Assembly (NCBI RefSeq): GCF_047302285.1
Contig: NZ_CP154845.1
Span: 744,001 to 808,000, forward strand
From: Robertmurraya sp047302285
GTDB lineage: Bacteria; Bacillota; Bacilli; Bacillales; Cytobacillaceae
DNA: 64,000 nt
Direction: 5' to 3'
The position numbers and the translations under genes are program-made. The notes below the pieces were generated by a model, which saw only the letters and a program-made list of their open reading frames with translations, did not search any database and was not told where the DNA came from. This document shows positions 45,860 through 55,276 of the stretch, piece by piece (the first letter of the stretch is position 1; each line of letters starts with the position of its first letter).

Positions 45860-46189
45860 ATTGATTTCTGAGTTTCTTGTTATTACTTCTAGAAACTTAT
45901 GTAAGGCCTCTAATTCCTCATTATTTAATTTACCCGCTGCCTTCATTACTTTATTTAAACTTATCACGTCATGAATACTGGTTTTCTGTGAAAAGAATTG
46001 TTCTAGTGTTATTCCAAATACGTTACAGATATTAATTAAAATATCAACTGTAACGGGTTTCTTGCCACTTTCTATTTGTGATAAGTATGGCTGAGATATT
46101 TGTATTGTTTGGGCAAGGTCTACCGATGTCATATTATGTTCTTTTCTAAAAGTGCGTATCCTATTTCCAATGTCTTCTGTACTAAACAT
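45848..46189 (-). CDS. XRE-family repressor
   Basis: A 113-residue regulator with an N-terminal helix-turn-helix (about 8-62: IRTFRKEHNMTSVDLAQTIQ, then ISQPYLSQIESGKK and FGITLEQFF) and a helical C-terminal tail, like SinR/Xre types. GGAGGGGAG lies before the ATG. It is divergent from the RAMP-like gene, with about 140 bases between starts, so it probably controls that module and itself. Confidence 0.88.
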   Translation of the reverse strand: MFSTEDIGNRIRTFRKEHNMTSVDLAQTIQISQPYLSQIESGKKPVTVDILINICNVFGITLEQFFSQKTSIHDVISLNKVMKAAGKLNNEELEALHKFLEVITRNSEINKSD

Positions 46190-46332
46190 ATCTCCCCTCC
46201 TACCACTGTCGTTAAAATCAGACTACATCCCGTTAATATTAGTAAGCAACATTTTTTCGCTTTTATTATGAATAGCAATAAATAACATTGGATATTATTA
46301 CTATTAGTAATATTTTAGAGGAGGATAGCTTA

Positions 46333-46938
46333 ATGGCTCTTTATATTGCACACGTAAAAATTAGGGGGATTCGCCCATTCATTTTTAACCGCTTTACAGA
46401 AGAATCAATTTCTTTGCCTCATGAAAAGAAGGATCTTCAAGGAGTCGCAGGCAAAAATCCTATGGAATGGAAAAAGACATTTAACGCTACACGAGAAGGG
46501 GAGTTATATATTGATGGAAGTTATATTCATCGCTGTCTGATAAATGCAGCAAAATTTACAAAAAGAGGGCTTCAGGCTCAATTAGCAGCCACCCTTGAGA
46601 CTGTAGATGATTATCTTTTTTTTACTAACAGGTCATTGCCAACTGACCTTAATGTCATTACACGAAATTCAAATAGTGAAGTATACATTGATGTAAGGAG
46701 CGTAAAAATGCAAAGAACTTCCGCAAGACATATTAGATATCGACTAGCACTGTCTAAGGGTTGGGAGTTAAGTTTTTCAATTATCTGGGAAGCAACGGTT
46801 GTAGGGAAAGAACTTATGGAATCAGTTTGTAATGATGCCGGTTTTCTTGTGGGAATTGGGGATAACAGGGTAAATGGCTTTGGGAGATTCGAAGTTCTGG
46901 ATTTTAAAGCAGAGAGGGTGTCTAGTCAAAGTGCCTAA
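46333..46938 (+). CDS. RAMP-like single-domain protein
   Basis: A 201-residue protein that resembles the RAMP/Cas7-like fold by eye. It begins with a strand-like ALYIAHVKIRGIRPFIFNRF and ends in a glycine-rich loop GIGDNRVNGFGRFEV at about 174-188, the signature position of RAMP proteins. Between these are LYIDGSYIHRCLINAAKFTK and VRSVKMQRTSARHIRYR, a conserved-looking basic patch. Related stand-alone proteins occur in phages, as far as I recall, without a settled function. GAGGAGG sets the start at 46333. It overlaps the HNH gene and is followed by the pentamer array. Confidence 0.6.
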   Translation: MALYIAHVKIRGIRPFIFNRFTEESISLPHEKKDLQGVAGKNPMEWKKTFNATREGELYIDGSYIHRCLINAAKFTKRGLQAQLAATLETVDDYLFFTNRSLPTDLNVITRNSNSEVYIDVRSVKMQRTSARHIRYRLALSKGWELSFSIIWEATVVGKELMESVCNDAGFLVGIGDNRVNGFGRFEVLDFKAERVSSQSA

Positions 46939-47224
46939 ATCTAGGATGCCGAATGAGGTTTGGTATAAAAATATAAGGCCTGCAGTCTTAAAAAGAGACC
47001 ACTATAAATGTACCAACTGTTTAAAAATAGTAAGTCTTACAAATTCTCATATCGACCATATTGTCAGCGGGAAATGTGGGAATAACAAGTTATCTAATTT
47101 AAGAACTCTTTGTATACCATGCCACTCGTTGAGACAATGCAACAGGCATAGAGGGCTTACGGCTAATGCAATAAGAGATGGATTAATACCCCCTGATTGG
47201 AGACAACTGACATGGGAGGATTAA
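46931..47224 (+). CDS. HNH endonuclease
   Basis: A 97-residue HNH nuclease. Zinc cysteines are CTNC and CIPC; the catalytic part is SHIDHIVSG with NLRTLCIPCH. The most likely start is GTG 46931, 8 bases inside the end of the RAMP-like gene, with GAGAGGGTG upstream; ATG 46946 is an alternative. Overlap shows the two are co-translated. In phages small HNH proteins often assist packaging or homing; here its pairing with a RAMP-like protein suggests it could be an effector, which is inference. Confidence 0.82.
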   Translation: MPKSRMPNEVWYKNIRPAVLKRDHYKCTNCLKIVSLTNSHIDHIVSGKCGNNKLSNLRTLCIPCHSLRQCNRHRGLTANAIRDGLIPPDWRQLTWED

Positions 47225-47318
47225 ATAAAAAATATTCGAAACAAGAAGAGAGAAAGCCATCTCCCTTGTCTGGCCAAGTAGTGCCACTTGGTCACTGATG
47301 AGAAATTGGCACGATGTA

Positions 47319-47378
47319 AGTGGGGTACAGTACCGTTCGGTAAGGCTTGGTTAGGCTCGGTTTGGTATTGCTTGGTAA
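47319..47378 (+). repeat. Twelve-unit NGYNN pentamer array
   Basis: Sixty bases divide without gaps into twelve pentamers: AGTGG GGTAC AGTAC CGTTC, GGTAA GGCTT GGTTA GGCTC, GGTTT GGTAT TGCTT GGTAA. Position 2 is G and position 3 is T or C in all twelve; position 1 is G in eight. Positions 4 and 5 vary. No coding frame explains this. It lies 94 bases after the HNH gene and directly before a strong hairpin. Confidence 0.85.
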
Positions 47379-47380
47379 TT

Positions 47381-47410
47381 TCCTATCTCCTGTTAACATA
47401 GGAGATAGGA
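47381..47410 (+). terminator. Strong hairpin after the pentamer array
   Basis: TCCTATCTCCT (47381-47391) pairs perfectly with AGGAGATAGGA (47400-47410) around an 8-base loop. There is no T-run, so it may cap an RNA made from the array rather than terminate. Confidence 0.6.
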
Positions 47411-47443
47411 TTTATAAAACATTTAGAAAAAGAGGAAGAACTA

Positions 47444-47656
47444 ATGAATTTAATATTCTTTAATGACACGAGAAGATTGGTGAGAATTCATCCTGCTACA
47501 ATTTCTCATGGTTGTAAAGTAAATAAAGAACCCATTAATCCCTTGGAAGATAGAGTATTCGTGCTACCAGAAGGGAGTTTTCCATGGGTTAAAATGTGGG
47601 ATAATGCCCAGTTAGGTTTGACTATCCTAGTCTCACCAATGAAAGAGGTTGAGTAA
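47444..47656 (+). CDS. Small protein of 70 residues
   Basis: A short protein beginning MNLIFFNDTRRLVRIHPATI, with a C-terminal FPWVKMWDNAQLGLTILVSP. Not recognised. It is soluble and beta-rich by appearance. AGAGGAAGAA precedes the ATG. It is the last gene of the RAMP-like module before the frameshifted gene. Confidence 0.55.
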   Translation: MNLIFFNDTRRLVRIHPATISHGCKVNKEPINPLEDRVFVLPEGSFPWVKMWDNAQLGLTILVSPMKEVE

Positions 47657-47723
47657 GGAAATAGAGTATCGCTAAAGAGAATGCCAACAGATGAACAAAC
47701 AATAGCTTGAAAGGAGAATTATT

Positions 47724-49325
47724 ATAGGAACCTATATTCGTTTATCGATTTTGCCAAATAATATTTCAAATTCTGAATGGGAGAATGTATATGAGGAAAG
47801 TTTGACATTAGTACAGGCATTTCCATTTGCACAAATTGAGAGAAAGGAGTTTTTGAGAATATCGAATACCGATGTATGTACAGGCTCTTGAAAAAACAGA
47901 GCCAGAAAAGCACTGGACCATAATGGGTGATTTAAATAACAAGCAATATGCAGAAACTTTTATGCTTTATCGGGATTTAGATAAATATCTGACTTCGCAA
48001 GGAGTTGAACAAAAAAGTGATATTTTATTAGAAGAAAATCAGCAAAAAAATGTTGAGGTATTTGACTCAAAAACACAAGGATATCAATACCACTTCTATA
48101 TATTAGCGATTGCGATGTTGATTGAAAGTCGTTTCCCAAAAAGCGCAATTGTTGGCGGCGATATAGATTTTGAGCAATGTATGAAAGCAAAGGAATGGGC
48201 TGATCAGCATTTATCTTTACCTATCGATTTGCCAGTAAGAGTTCAGATGGATCAATTACTTTCCAGATTTTCTAACCTAGATAATGAAATAGAACAAATT
48301 CATATCGTAGAAAAATGGCTCATTGCTGATTCAGAGGAAATGTTTAAAATGATATATACCAATTTTTCAAGTGAGACCTTTATAAATTGGTTTTCTAATA
48401 AACTTCAATCGTTTTCCTCTCCAAAACAGTTGGGGGCATTGAAATTGCTAATTTATTATTTAAATGTTACAAGCGATGTGAAAAATATATTGTACATAGC
48501 TTGCAAATATGAAAAAGGACCAAAATTCCCTCCTACTGAGTTTATAAAAGCATTAGCTCGTACATGGATTTACTTGCCGGGGGAAAAATTCTCTTACTTA
48601 AAACTCTTTGACAAAGTTGCGGGGCACCCTCAAATTATCGAGAGACAATTTGGAACTATCATACTTGATATGAAGTTTGCTGGGAGAGAAATAAAATCAT
48701 ATATATACAGCAACAAGATGTTGAAAAGATTTTAGTTTGTTATTTTCCAGAGTTGGAAATTCAGATAGAAACTATTTTTCTAAAGGAAATTTCTCGAATT
48801 GAAGAAGAATTATTAGCATTTCATAATCAAATTCAGTCTGCTATTGAGCTGACTAATGCTTCTAATGAAGACAGGAGATATTTAGCGAATGAGGATGCAT
48901 TCTTGTACTTCGATGATGATACAGTTGTTCTAACCGAAGAACAGGATCTTCTATTAAAGGGAATTGCCTACAGCATTAAAATTTTTTTAAACGAAGAAGG
49001 AGACGGAATTCTAAAACAGTTCTTTTATGGGTCTATAAGAAATTTAAAGCGTATCTTTGCAGCTTTTTACATTGAAAAATACAACCAAATTATCACGGAT
49101 CAGGCTTGGGAATGGATATATAAAACAACGGATGCCCGTTTGGTGAGGGTCTTAGTAGCAAAATTAATACTTGATGACGCAAGGGGATTAAAACATCAAA
49201 AAGCTCAATCAGATATTCGAAAAGAAATGCTTGAGAACAAAACTTTAACCCGGAAAATTGCAGATTACATGGATAATGAGTTGGCAATGAAACAAATAGA
49301 GACATATGGAGGGGATAATGACTAA
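47724..49325 (+). pseudogene. Large gene with two frameshifts, just upstream of tniQ
   Basis: Three segments join into one protein of about 530 residues: GTYIRLSILPNNISNSEWEN in frame from 47724, then YRIPMYVQALEKTEPEKHW from about 47860, then QQQDVEKILVCYFPELEIQI from about 48700 to a stop at 49325. The first and third share a frame, so the two shifts compensate. AAAGGAG lies 7 bases before ATA 47724, which may be a mutated ATG. The family is unknown. It ends 26 bases before tniQ and could be an accessory gene of the transposition operon. Confidence 0.6.
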
Positions 49326-49351
49326 TTATAGAGGGAAGGGGCTAGGAGTTA

Positions 49352-50674
49352 ATGCCTAATCAATTCGGTGAAAGAAGTATCTTATATAATTTAAAGCCTA
49401 TTAATTTAGGAACTAAATATGTGGAAAGTCTTACTAGTTATATTATGAGAATTGCATATGAACATAATGTTACAATAGGAAATTTAATAAACAAACAAAT
49501 CGTTCCGCAAGTCAATAAAGATTATTTAACAAGGAGCGGTACTTATGGAGGTAATCGTTTTTATGAGGGAGCCAAGACCATTAATGGTTATATGGAAAAT
49601 TCAAGTGATTTAGTGAAGGTAATGGAAAAATTAACTTCCAGAAGTGATCTTTCTGATCTTACCTTAAATAAATGGAAAGATTTTATTGCATTAAGAAATC
49701 TCTTAAAGGATTCACTTTCGTGGTGTCCAGAGTGTATTAATAAATGGCGATCAAGTTCAATGGTCTACTATCCTCTCATTTGGCACATAAAACCAGTGAA
49801 AATATGCATAGAACACAATTGTTTTCTTTTAGAAGAGTGCCAAGTCTGTCATGAAAAAGTTGATATTCTTCGTAGACAAATTCTACCCGGATATTGTTCT
49901 AAATGTTTTGCTTCATTATCTCTAGCTACAAATAATGAAAAACCAGAACCATTAGAATTAAAGTGGCAAAGGTTTATTATTCATAACCTTGAAAACATAT
50001 TAACTTTGGATATCACTTATTTCTTTATAAAAAGTCCGAGAGAACAAATATTAAATCAATTAAATATAATCAATGAAGAATATTTTTTAGGTAACATATC
50101 AGACTTCTCAAAGTTCCTTAATATCCCAAAAAGCACATTGCGTTGCTGGCTATCCTATGAAAATTTCCCCGCTTTAGAAAGCCTATTATTCATTTGTTTT
50201 AAAATTAATAAAAATATATCAGATTTACTCTTCGAAAATGAAATACCTGCTGTTAACATATATCAGATTGATAATCACATAGTTGTTAAAAAGAAAAAAG
50301 TAATACGTAAACCACTTGATATTGTAGTTATAGAGAAAAAACTTAAAGAACTTTTAAGAAACGATCCCGTAATATCAATGAGTGCAGCTGCCAATAAAAT
50401 TGGACATGATAAACGAGTCCTTTATAGAAACTTTCCTGATCTTTGTAAGCAAATTTCAAAAAGGTATAGAGAGTTTGTAGACCTTAAATCAAATCAGAGA
50501 GTGGAAATGTTAAAAGTGGAAATAAATAAAGCATTTATTTCTTTAATAAATGAGGAGATTTATCCAAGTCGCCGGAAAATAGAACAAAGGGTAAATAAAA
50601 AAGGATTGCTAAAAGAAAAAGTTCTTCAAGAGTATTGGAAATCTCTATTAGCCAAGAGTGGTTTTGCAGAATAA
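49352..50674 (+). CDS. tniQ: TniQ-family transposition targeting protein (first copy)
   Basis: A 440-residue TniQ/TnsD-type protein, which selects the target and recruits the TnsC ATPase. The N-terminal TniQ domain has GTKYVESLTSYIMRIAYEHN and zinc ligands CPEC (125-128), EHNC (155-157), CQVC (163-166) and CSKC (182-185). A helix-turn-helix-like segment follows at about 250-290 (IPKSTLRCWLSYENFPALES), then a further C-terminal region (RKIEQRVNKKG) suited to DNA binding. AGGAG lies before the ATG. tnsAB starts 18 bases after its stop. Confidence 0.88.
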   Translation: MPNQFGERSILYNLKPINLGTKYVESLTSYIMRIAYEHNVTIGNLINKQIVPQVNKDYLTRSGTYGGNRFYEGAKTINGYMENSSDLVKVMEKLTSRSDLSDLTLNKWKDFIALRNLLKDSLSWCPECINKWRSSSMVYYPLIWHIKPVKICIEHNCFLLEECQVCHEKVDILRRQILPGYCSKCFASLSLATNNEKPEPLELKWQRFIIHNLENILTLDITYFFIKSPREQILNQLNIINEEYFLGNISDFSKFLNIPKSTLRCWLSYENFPALESLLFICFKINKNISDLLFENEIPAVNIYQIDNHIVVKKKKVIRKPLDIVVIEKKLKELLRNDPVISMSAAANKIGHDKRVLYRNFPDLCKQISKRYREFVDLKSNQRVEMLKVEINKAFISLINEEIYPSRRKIEQRVNKKGLLKEKVLQEYWKSLLAKSGFAE

Positions 50675-50692
50675 AAGGAGGGCATTTTCTAT

Positions 50693-53353
50693 ATGATGAG
50701 TCCAGAAGAATTTGAAAAATGGGCTGAAAGTCTTGACTTAACTGAAGGAACAAAGAAGGAAATACAACGTATTAGGAATTCTCCACCAGCACGAAGAGTT
50801 GGTGGAGGAAGACACAATGTAAGTGGGAAATTTAGTAGTAGAAAGATGGGAGTAACGATACAGTTTGAAAGTCATAAGGTTGAATTACCTGCAATTTATA
50901 TGATGGAGTTTGATGATAATGTTCTCGAATATTATGATCAACCCCCTTCATTGAAGGTAATTTATTATCAGAGCAAAAATGGAAAAGATAAAAAAATGGC
51001 TTATATGTACACTCCTGACTTTTTCGTGATAGAAAAGAATAGAGCCTATTGGGTTGAATGGAAGTCTGAAGTACAACTAGTTAAATTGTCACAAGAAAGA
51101 CCCGATAGGTATTTTAAAGAGGATGGTCAATGGAGATTTGCACCGGGAATAAATTATGCAGGAGAACTTGATTTAGATTTTTTAGTCCGGTCATCAGAAG
51201 ATATTAATTGGACACTCCAACGAAACCTTACTTTTCTAGAAGACTATATTGTCAATGAATATTTACCTGAAAGTCAAAAGGTTTCCCAGATAAAGGAGAT
51301 TATTTTATCATCTCCCGGTTTAACCTTATTAGAACTAATTCAAGCTAAAGAAGATCAATATTCTGCAGATGATATATATGCCTTAATATCTAAAAATATT
51401 ATATATATCGATTTATATAATTCAGTAATTACTGAGCCTGAGAGTATAAAAGTTTTCTTAAATAAAGAACAAAGCAAAGTTTTTTCCATCGTAGCACAAT
51501 CTAAAAAGCGTGAAAGAAAAACTACAAAAATTGTACTAAAAAGCGGAAACAAAATCTTATGGGGAGAAAACACGTGGACAATATTGAACTATGATCCCGG
51601 TAATAAAGAAGTTTTTCTATACTCTAATCTCGATGACAACAATGTAAATTTACCACTTCATATATTTGAAGGCTATATAGCAGAAGGGTATATCAAAGGA
51701 ATTGATGTCGAAAGTGATATTGAAAGCAGCACAAAAAAAATATTATCTCAGGCAACCGAATCTGATTTAAATGTTGCAAATAAAAGATACGAGATTGTTA
51801 TTAAGTATCTTAATGGTGAAAAAATTGAAATAGATAATGTTACTGATAGAACAGTAAGAAACTGGGTAAAAAAGTATAAGGATGCTGAAATGCTACACGG
51901 AAATGGTTACTTTGGCTTGATACCAGATACCAAAAAAAGAGGAAACCGTCAAGCAAAACTTCCAATTGAAACTATTAAAATGATGAATACAATGATATCA
52001 GATAGTTATAAAACGATTAAGCAAAAAACAGCAAGAGAGGTTTACGGAGAATTAATTAATAAATGTGATGAATTAAACCTATACCCACCATCGTATCAAA
52101 CGTTTTGTGCAGTTCTAAAAAATGAGAAGGTATATGATTTGGAATATAGCAGAAAAGGGAACCGTGCTGCCTATAAACATGAGGAATTCTATTATGAATT
52201 AGAATTCACTACCCCAAAGCATGGTGAAAGAGTTTTTGAAATTGCACATATTGATCACACTGAATTAGATATTGAATTAGTTATAAATGAAAGGGAAACT
52301 AAGAGACCTTGGTGTACATTTATGGTTGACGCTTTTTCAAGAAGAATACTTGCCTTTTATATAACCTTTGAAACTCCATCTTATAGATCATGCATGATGG
52401 TAATAAGAGATTGTGTGAAAAAATATAACCGATTACCAAACCATATTGTAGTTGATGGTGGAAAAGAATTTAGAAGTATTTATTTTGAGTCACTTCTTGC
52501 ATTATATGGTGTGCATAAAAAAGATAGACCTGCAGCAAAAGCAAGATTTGGTAATGTTGTTGAACGAATGTTTGGAATAGCAAATAAACTATTCATTCAC
52601 AACCTGACCGGCAACACACAAATTATGAAAAACGTTCGACAAGTGACTAAATCAGTAAATCCAAAAAATCATGCAGTGTGGACAATAGAAAGTTTGTATG
52701 AAAGACTGGATAGCTGGATTAATGAGGTTTATGACAATTTGGAGAATCCGTCTTTAAATCAAACACCGAAAGAAGCTCATAAAGAATCAATTGAACTTTC
52801 TGGTAGCCGTACTAATACCTATATTCCTTATGATGATAACTTTATTTTGATGACTTTACCTTCTGTTACTGGAAAAACCCGCAAAGTACACCCGGGAAAA
52901 GGGATAAAATTAACCTATTCCTATTATTGGTGTCCAAATTTTAGGGATCCGAAAGTTGAAAATTCCGAAGTAGAGGTTAGATATGATCCATTTAATATTG
53001 GGATAGCATATGTTTTGATAAATAATAATTGGGAGAAATGTTTATCCGACCAATATGCTGTATTCAATGGAAAGACAGAGAAACAGCTTAAATTAATTTC
53101 TGAGGAACTTAGAGAAAAGAAGAAATATAATTCGAAAAGTAGGGCGATTACAGCAAAAATGATCGCTAAATTTATCTTGGAATCAGAAGGTATTGAAGAA
53201 AAGCTTGAATATGAAAAATATAAACCATTAGAAACAAAGCCCAATCTACAGCTTATAGACAGTGAGACTGTACTTGATGCTATTAATATGGATTCAGAAG
53301 GACCAGAAGAGATTGATGAAGATGAATTTGAGATTTATGGAGAGCTGATATAA
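50693..53353 (+). CDS. tnsAB: Fused TnsA-TnsB transposase
   Basis: An 886-residue fusion that does both cleavages at the transposon ends. The N-terminal TnsA-type endonuclease covers about 30-190, with Glu59 (FESHKVELPAIY), Asp109 (YTPDF) and Lys124 (VEWK). A linker and DNA-binding domains span about 250-500. The DDE integrase core follows: Asp521 (HIDHTELD), Asp588 (VVDGG), Glu624 (GNVVERMFG). An acidic tail ends the protein. AGGAGGG lies 10 bases upstream. Its stop overlaps the tnsC start by one base (TAATG). Such fusions give clean cut-and-paste movement and occur in several Tn7-like lineages. Confidence 0.92.
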   Translation: MMSPEEFEKWAESLDLTEGTKKEIQRIRNSPPARRVGGGRHNVSGKFSSRKMGVTIQFESHKVELPAIYMMEFDDNVLEYYDQPPSLKVIYYQSKNGKDKKMAYMYTPDFFVIEKNRAYWVEWKSEVQLVKLSQERPDRYFKEDGQWRFAPGINYAGELDLDFLVRSSEDINWTLQRNLTFLEDYIVNEYLPESQKVSQIKEIILSSPGLTLLELIQAKEDQYSADDIYALISKNIIYIDLYNSVITEPESIKVFLNKEQSKVFSIVAQSKKRERKTTKIVLKSGNKILWGENTWTILNYDPGNKEVFLYSNLDDNNVNLPLHIFEGYIAEGYIKGIDVESDIESSTKKILSQATESDLNVANKRYEIVIKYLNGEKIEIDNVTDRTVRNWVKKYKDAEMLHGNGYFGLIPDTKKRGNRQAKLPIETIKMMNTMISDSYKTIKQKTAREVYGELINKCDELNLYPPSYQTFCAVLKNEKVYDLEYSRKGNRAAYKHEEFYYELEFTTPKHGERVFEIAHIDHTELDIELVINERETKRPWCTFMVDAFSRRILAFYITFETPSYRSCMMVIRDCVKKYNRLPNHIVVDGGKEFRSIYFESLLALYGVHKKDRPAAKARFGNVVERMFGIANKLFIHNLTGNTQIMKNVRQVTKSVNPKNHAVWTIESLYERLDSWINEVYDNLENPSLNQTPKEAHKESIELSGSRTNTYIPYDDNFILMTLPSVTGKTRKVHPGKGIKLTYSYYWCPNFRDPKVENSEVEVRYDPFNIGIAYVLINNNWEKCLSDQYAVFNGKTEKQLKLISEELREKKKYNSKSRAITAKMIAKFILESEGIEEKLEYEKYKPLETKPNLQLIDSETVLDAINMDSEGPEEIDEDEFEIYGELI

Positions 53354-54507
53354 TGAATAATGTTAATGATAATAGAATATTTCCTATAGAGCTATTGGAA
53401 AAATCGAAGGAAGACCGAGTAGATTTCTTTAAGAATTATACTGTGGCACACCCTAAGATGGGTCTAGTACTAAAGGATTTAAAAAAAGAAATATATACTG
53501 GTGACTGCAATGTCATTTTAGTGGTTGGGCCATCAGGTGTTGGTAAATCTAGATTGTTTGAAAGAACATTACAGTCCGTTTATCTCGATATGTCGGAACA
53601 ACTGGAGGTTGACCAAGGCATTATTCCCATTACCGGCATTGAACTTCCTAACCCGGATTTAGGGAAGTTTAATTGGAAAGATTTTTATTATAGAGTTCTT
53701 ATGGGACTTAATGAACCATTAATTGAACAAAAGATTGATTATCAAAGGATTATTAGACAAGTTCAAAAAGTAAAAATAAATACCAAAAAAGCTGAAACAG
53801 CACCTGAACTTAGGAGATCAATAGAGAAAGCCTTTTATCATAGGAAAACAAAAGCTTTATTAATCGACGAGGCGCAACATTTCTTTAAAATTGAAAATGG
53901 TAGAAATACTGATATTAGTACAGGAGTTGGTATTACAAGACAATTTAACTCATTGAAGTCGCTTGCTAATATGGCTAACACCAAAGTAGTTTTATTTGGA
54001 ACTTATGCCTTAAACACGGTAATAAACCTTGATGGACAGTTATCAAGAAGGGTAAAAGAAATTCACTTTCCTAGGTATGACTATAGGAATAAACAAGAGA
54101 AGAAAATGTTTAGAAGTGTATTAAGAACGTTTCAAAAATTGTTACCCGTACATGAAGAACCTGACTTTATTAAGTATGAAGAGTTCATTTATGAAAACTG
54201 TGTAGGATGTGCAGGGGTCTTAAAAGATTGGCTGCAGAGATGCCTTTCATATGCTATTGAAAATGATGAAAAAACCATTACGATTGATATTTTACAAAAG
54301 AATGCTTTACAAACTCAGAAATTACTAACACTTGCTGAGGAAGCATTAACAGGCGAATCGATATTTATTGAGAAAGAAGAAGATAGGAATAGGTTAAAGT
54401 CCCTACTAGGTACTAAGGAAGAAGTAAAAGCTGCCAAACAAAATAAACAGAAAAGGAATACTACTCCCGGACAACGGAATCCAGCTCGGGATGTTGTAGG
54501 TCAATAA
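53353..54507 (+). CDS. tnsC: TnsC AAA+ ATPase
   Basis: A 384-residue ATPase that links the targeting protein to the transposase. Walker A is GPSGVGKS (59-66), Walker B is ALLIDEAQHFF with Asp172 and Glu173, and a sensor-type LFGTYALN follows. The Arg-rich QLSRRVKEIHFPRY region agrees with TnsC/TniB proteins. It overlaps tnsAB by one base, so stoichiometry is set by coupling. The Lys- and Gln-rich tail (KAAKQNKQKRNTTPGQRNPA) is likely flexible. Confidence 0.9.
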   Translation: MNNVNDNRIFPIELLEKSKEDRVDFFKNYTVAHPKMGLVLKDLKKEIYTGDCNVILVVGPSGVGKSRLFERTLQSVYLDMSEQLEVDQGIIPITGIELPNPDLGKFNWKDFYYRVLMGLNEPLIEQKIDYQRIIRQVQKVKINTKKAETAPELRRSIEKAFYHRKTKALLIDEAQHFFKIENGRNTDISTGVGITRQFNSLKSLANMANTKVVLFGTYALNTVINLDGQLSRRVKEIHFPRYDYRNKQEKKMFRSVLRTFQKLLPVHEEPDFIKYEEFIYENCVGCAGVLKDWLQRCLSYAIENDEKTITIDILQKNALQTQKLLTLAEEALTGESIFIEKEEDRNRLKSLLGTKEEVKAAKQNKQKRNTTPGQRNPARDVVGQ

Positions 54508-55276
54508 AGTATTTAACAAATTCAAAATAATTGAGTGGACTAGAGATATTAGCCATTCAATTATTTTTTCTTTTAGTTTAAGCAATAGTTAATTCGGGAG
54601 GTAAGTGTATGAGCATTGTAATTAATAGATTAAAAGAAAAAGATCGACAATTTAAATATCTACTATCTAATAGAACAGTGTTATATGATTTGGAACCAGT
54701 TGGAATTGGCACAGCATATATTGAAAGTTTGACTAGCTATATTACTCGATTGTCAGCCGAACATAATGTCAAGTTATCTTCACTTTTAAGGAATGTAATT
54801 GCCCCTAAAATTGAAATAAACTATTTACAAAATCAACTTTTACAAGGTAGTGTGATATCGAAATATTATCTCCTAAATGGAATAAGTGAATCTAGTGTTG
54901 AATTTTCAAGTACAATAAATAAATTAACTGGTAGAGCTGATATTCAGTATTTGACAATGAATAATTGGACTGGTATTTTTTCTAAAAATATCACCTCACA
55001 TAAAAGACGATGGTGTCCAGAATGTCTAAATCAATTTAAGAAAGATTCAAAAGAAATCTATGAACCTTTAATCTGGTATATATCTGATATAAAAAAATGT
55101 GACTTGCATAATACTAGTTTTCAAGAGGAATGCCCTAAATGTAGCAAGGTATTACCCTTAATGCATAGCAATTTAATCATGGGCTATTGCCAATATTGTC
55201 ATGCATGGTTAGGAGAAGGCATTAATAATAAAAATATTGAATCAATTACTAGTGATGAGGAGTTTATTATAAATAA

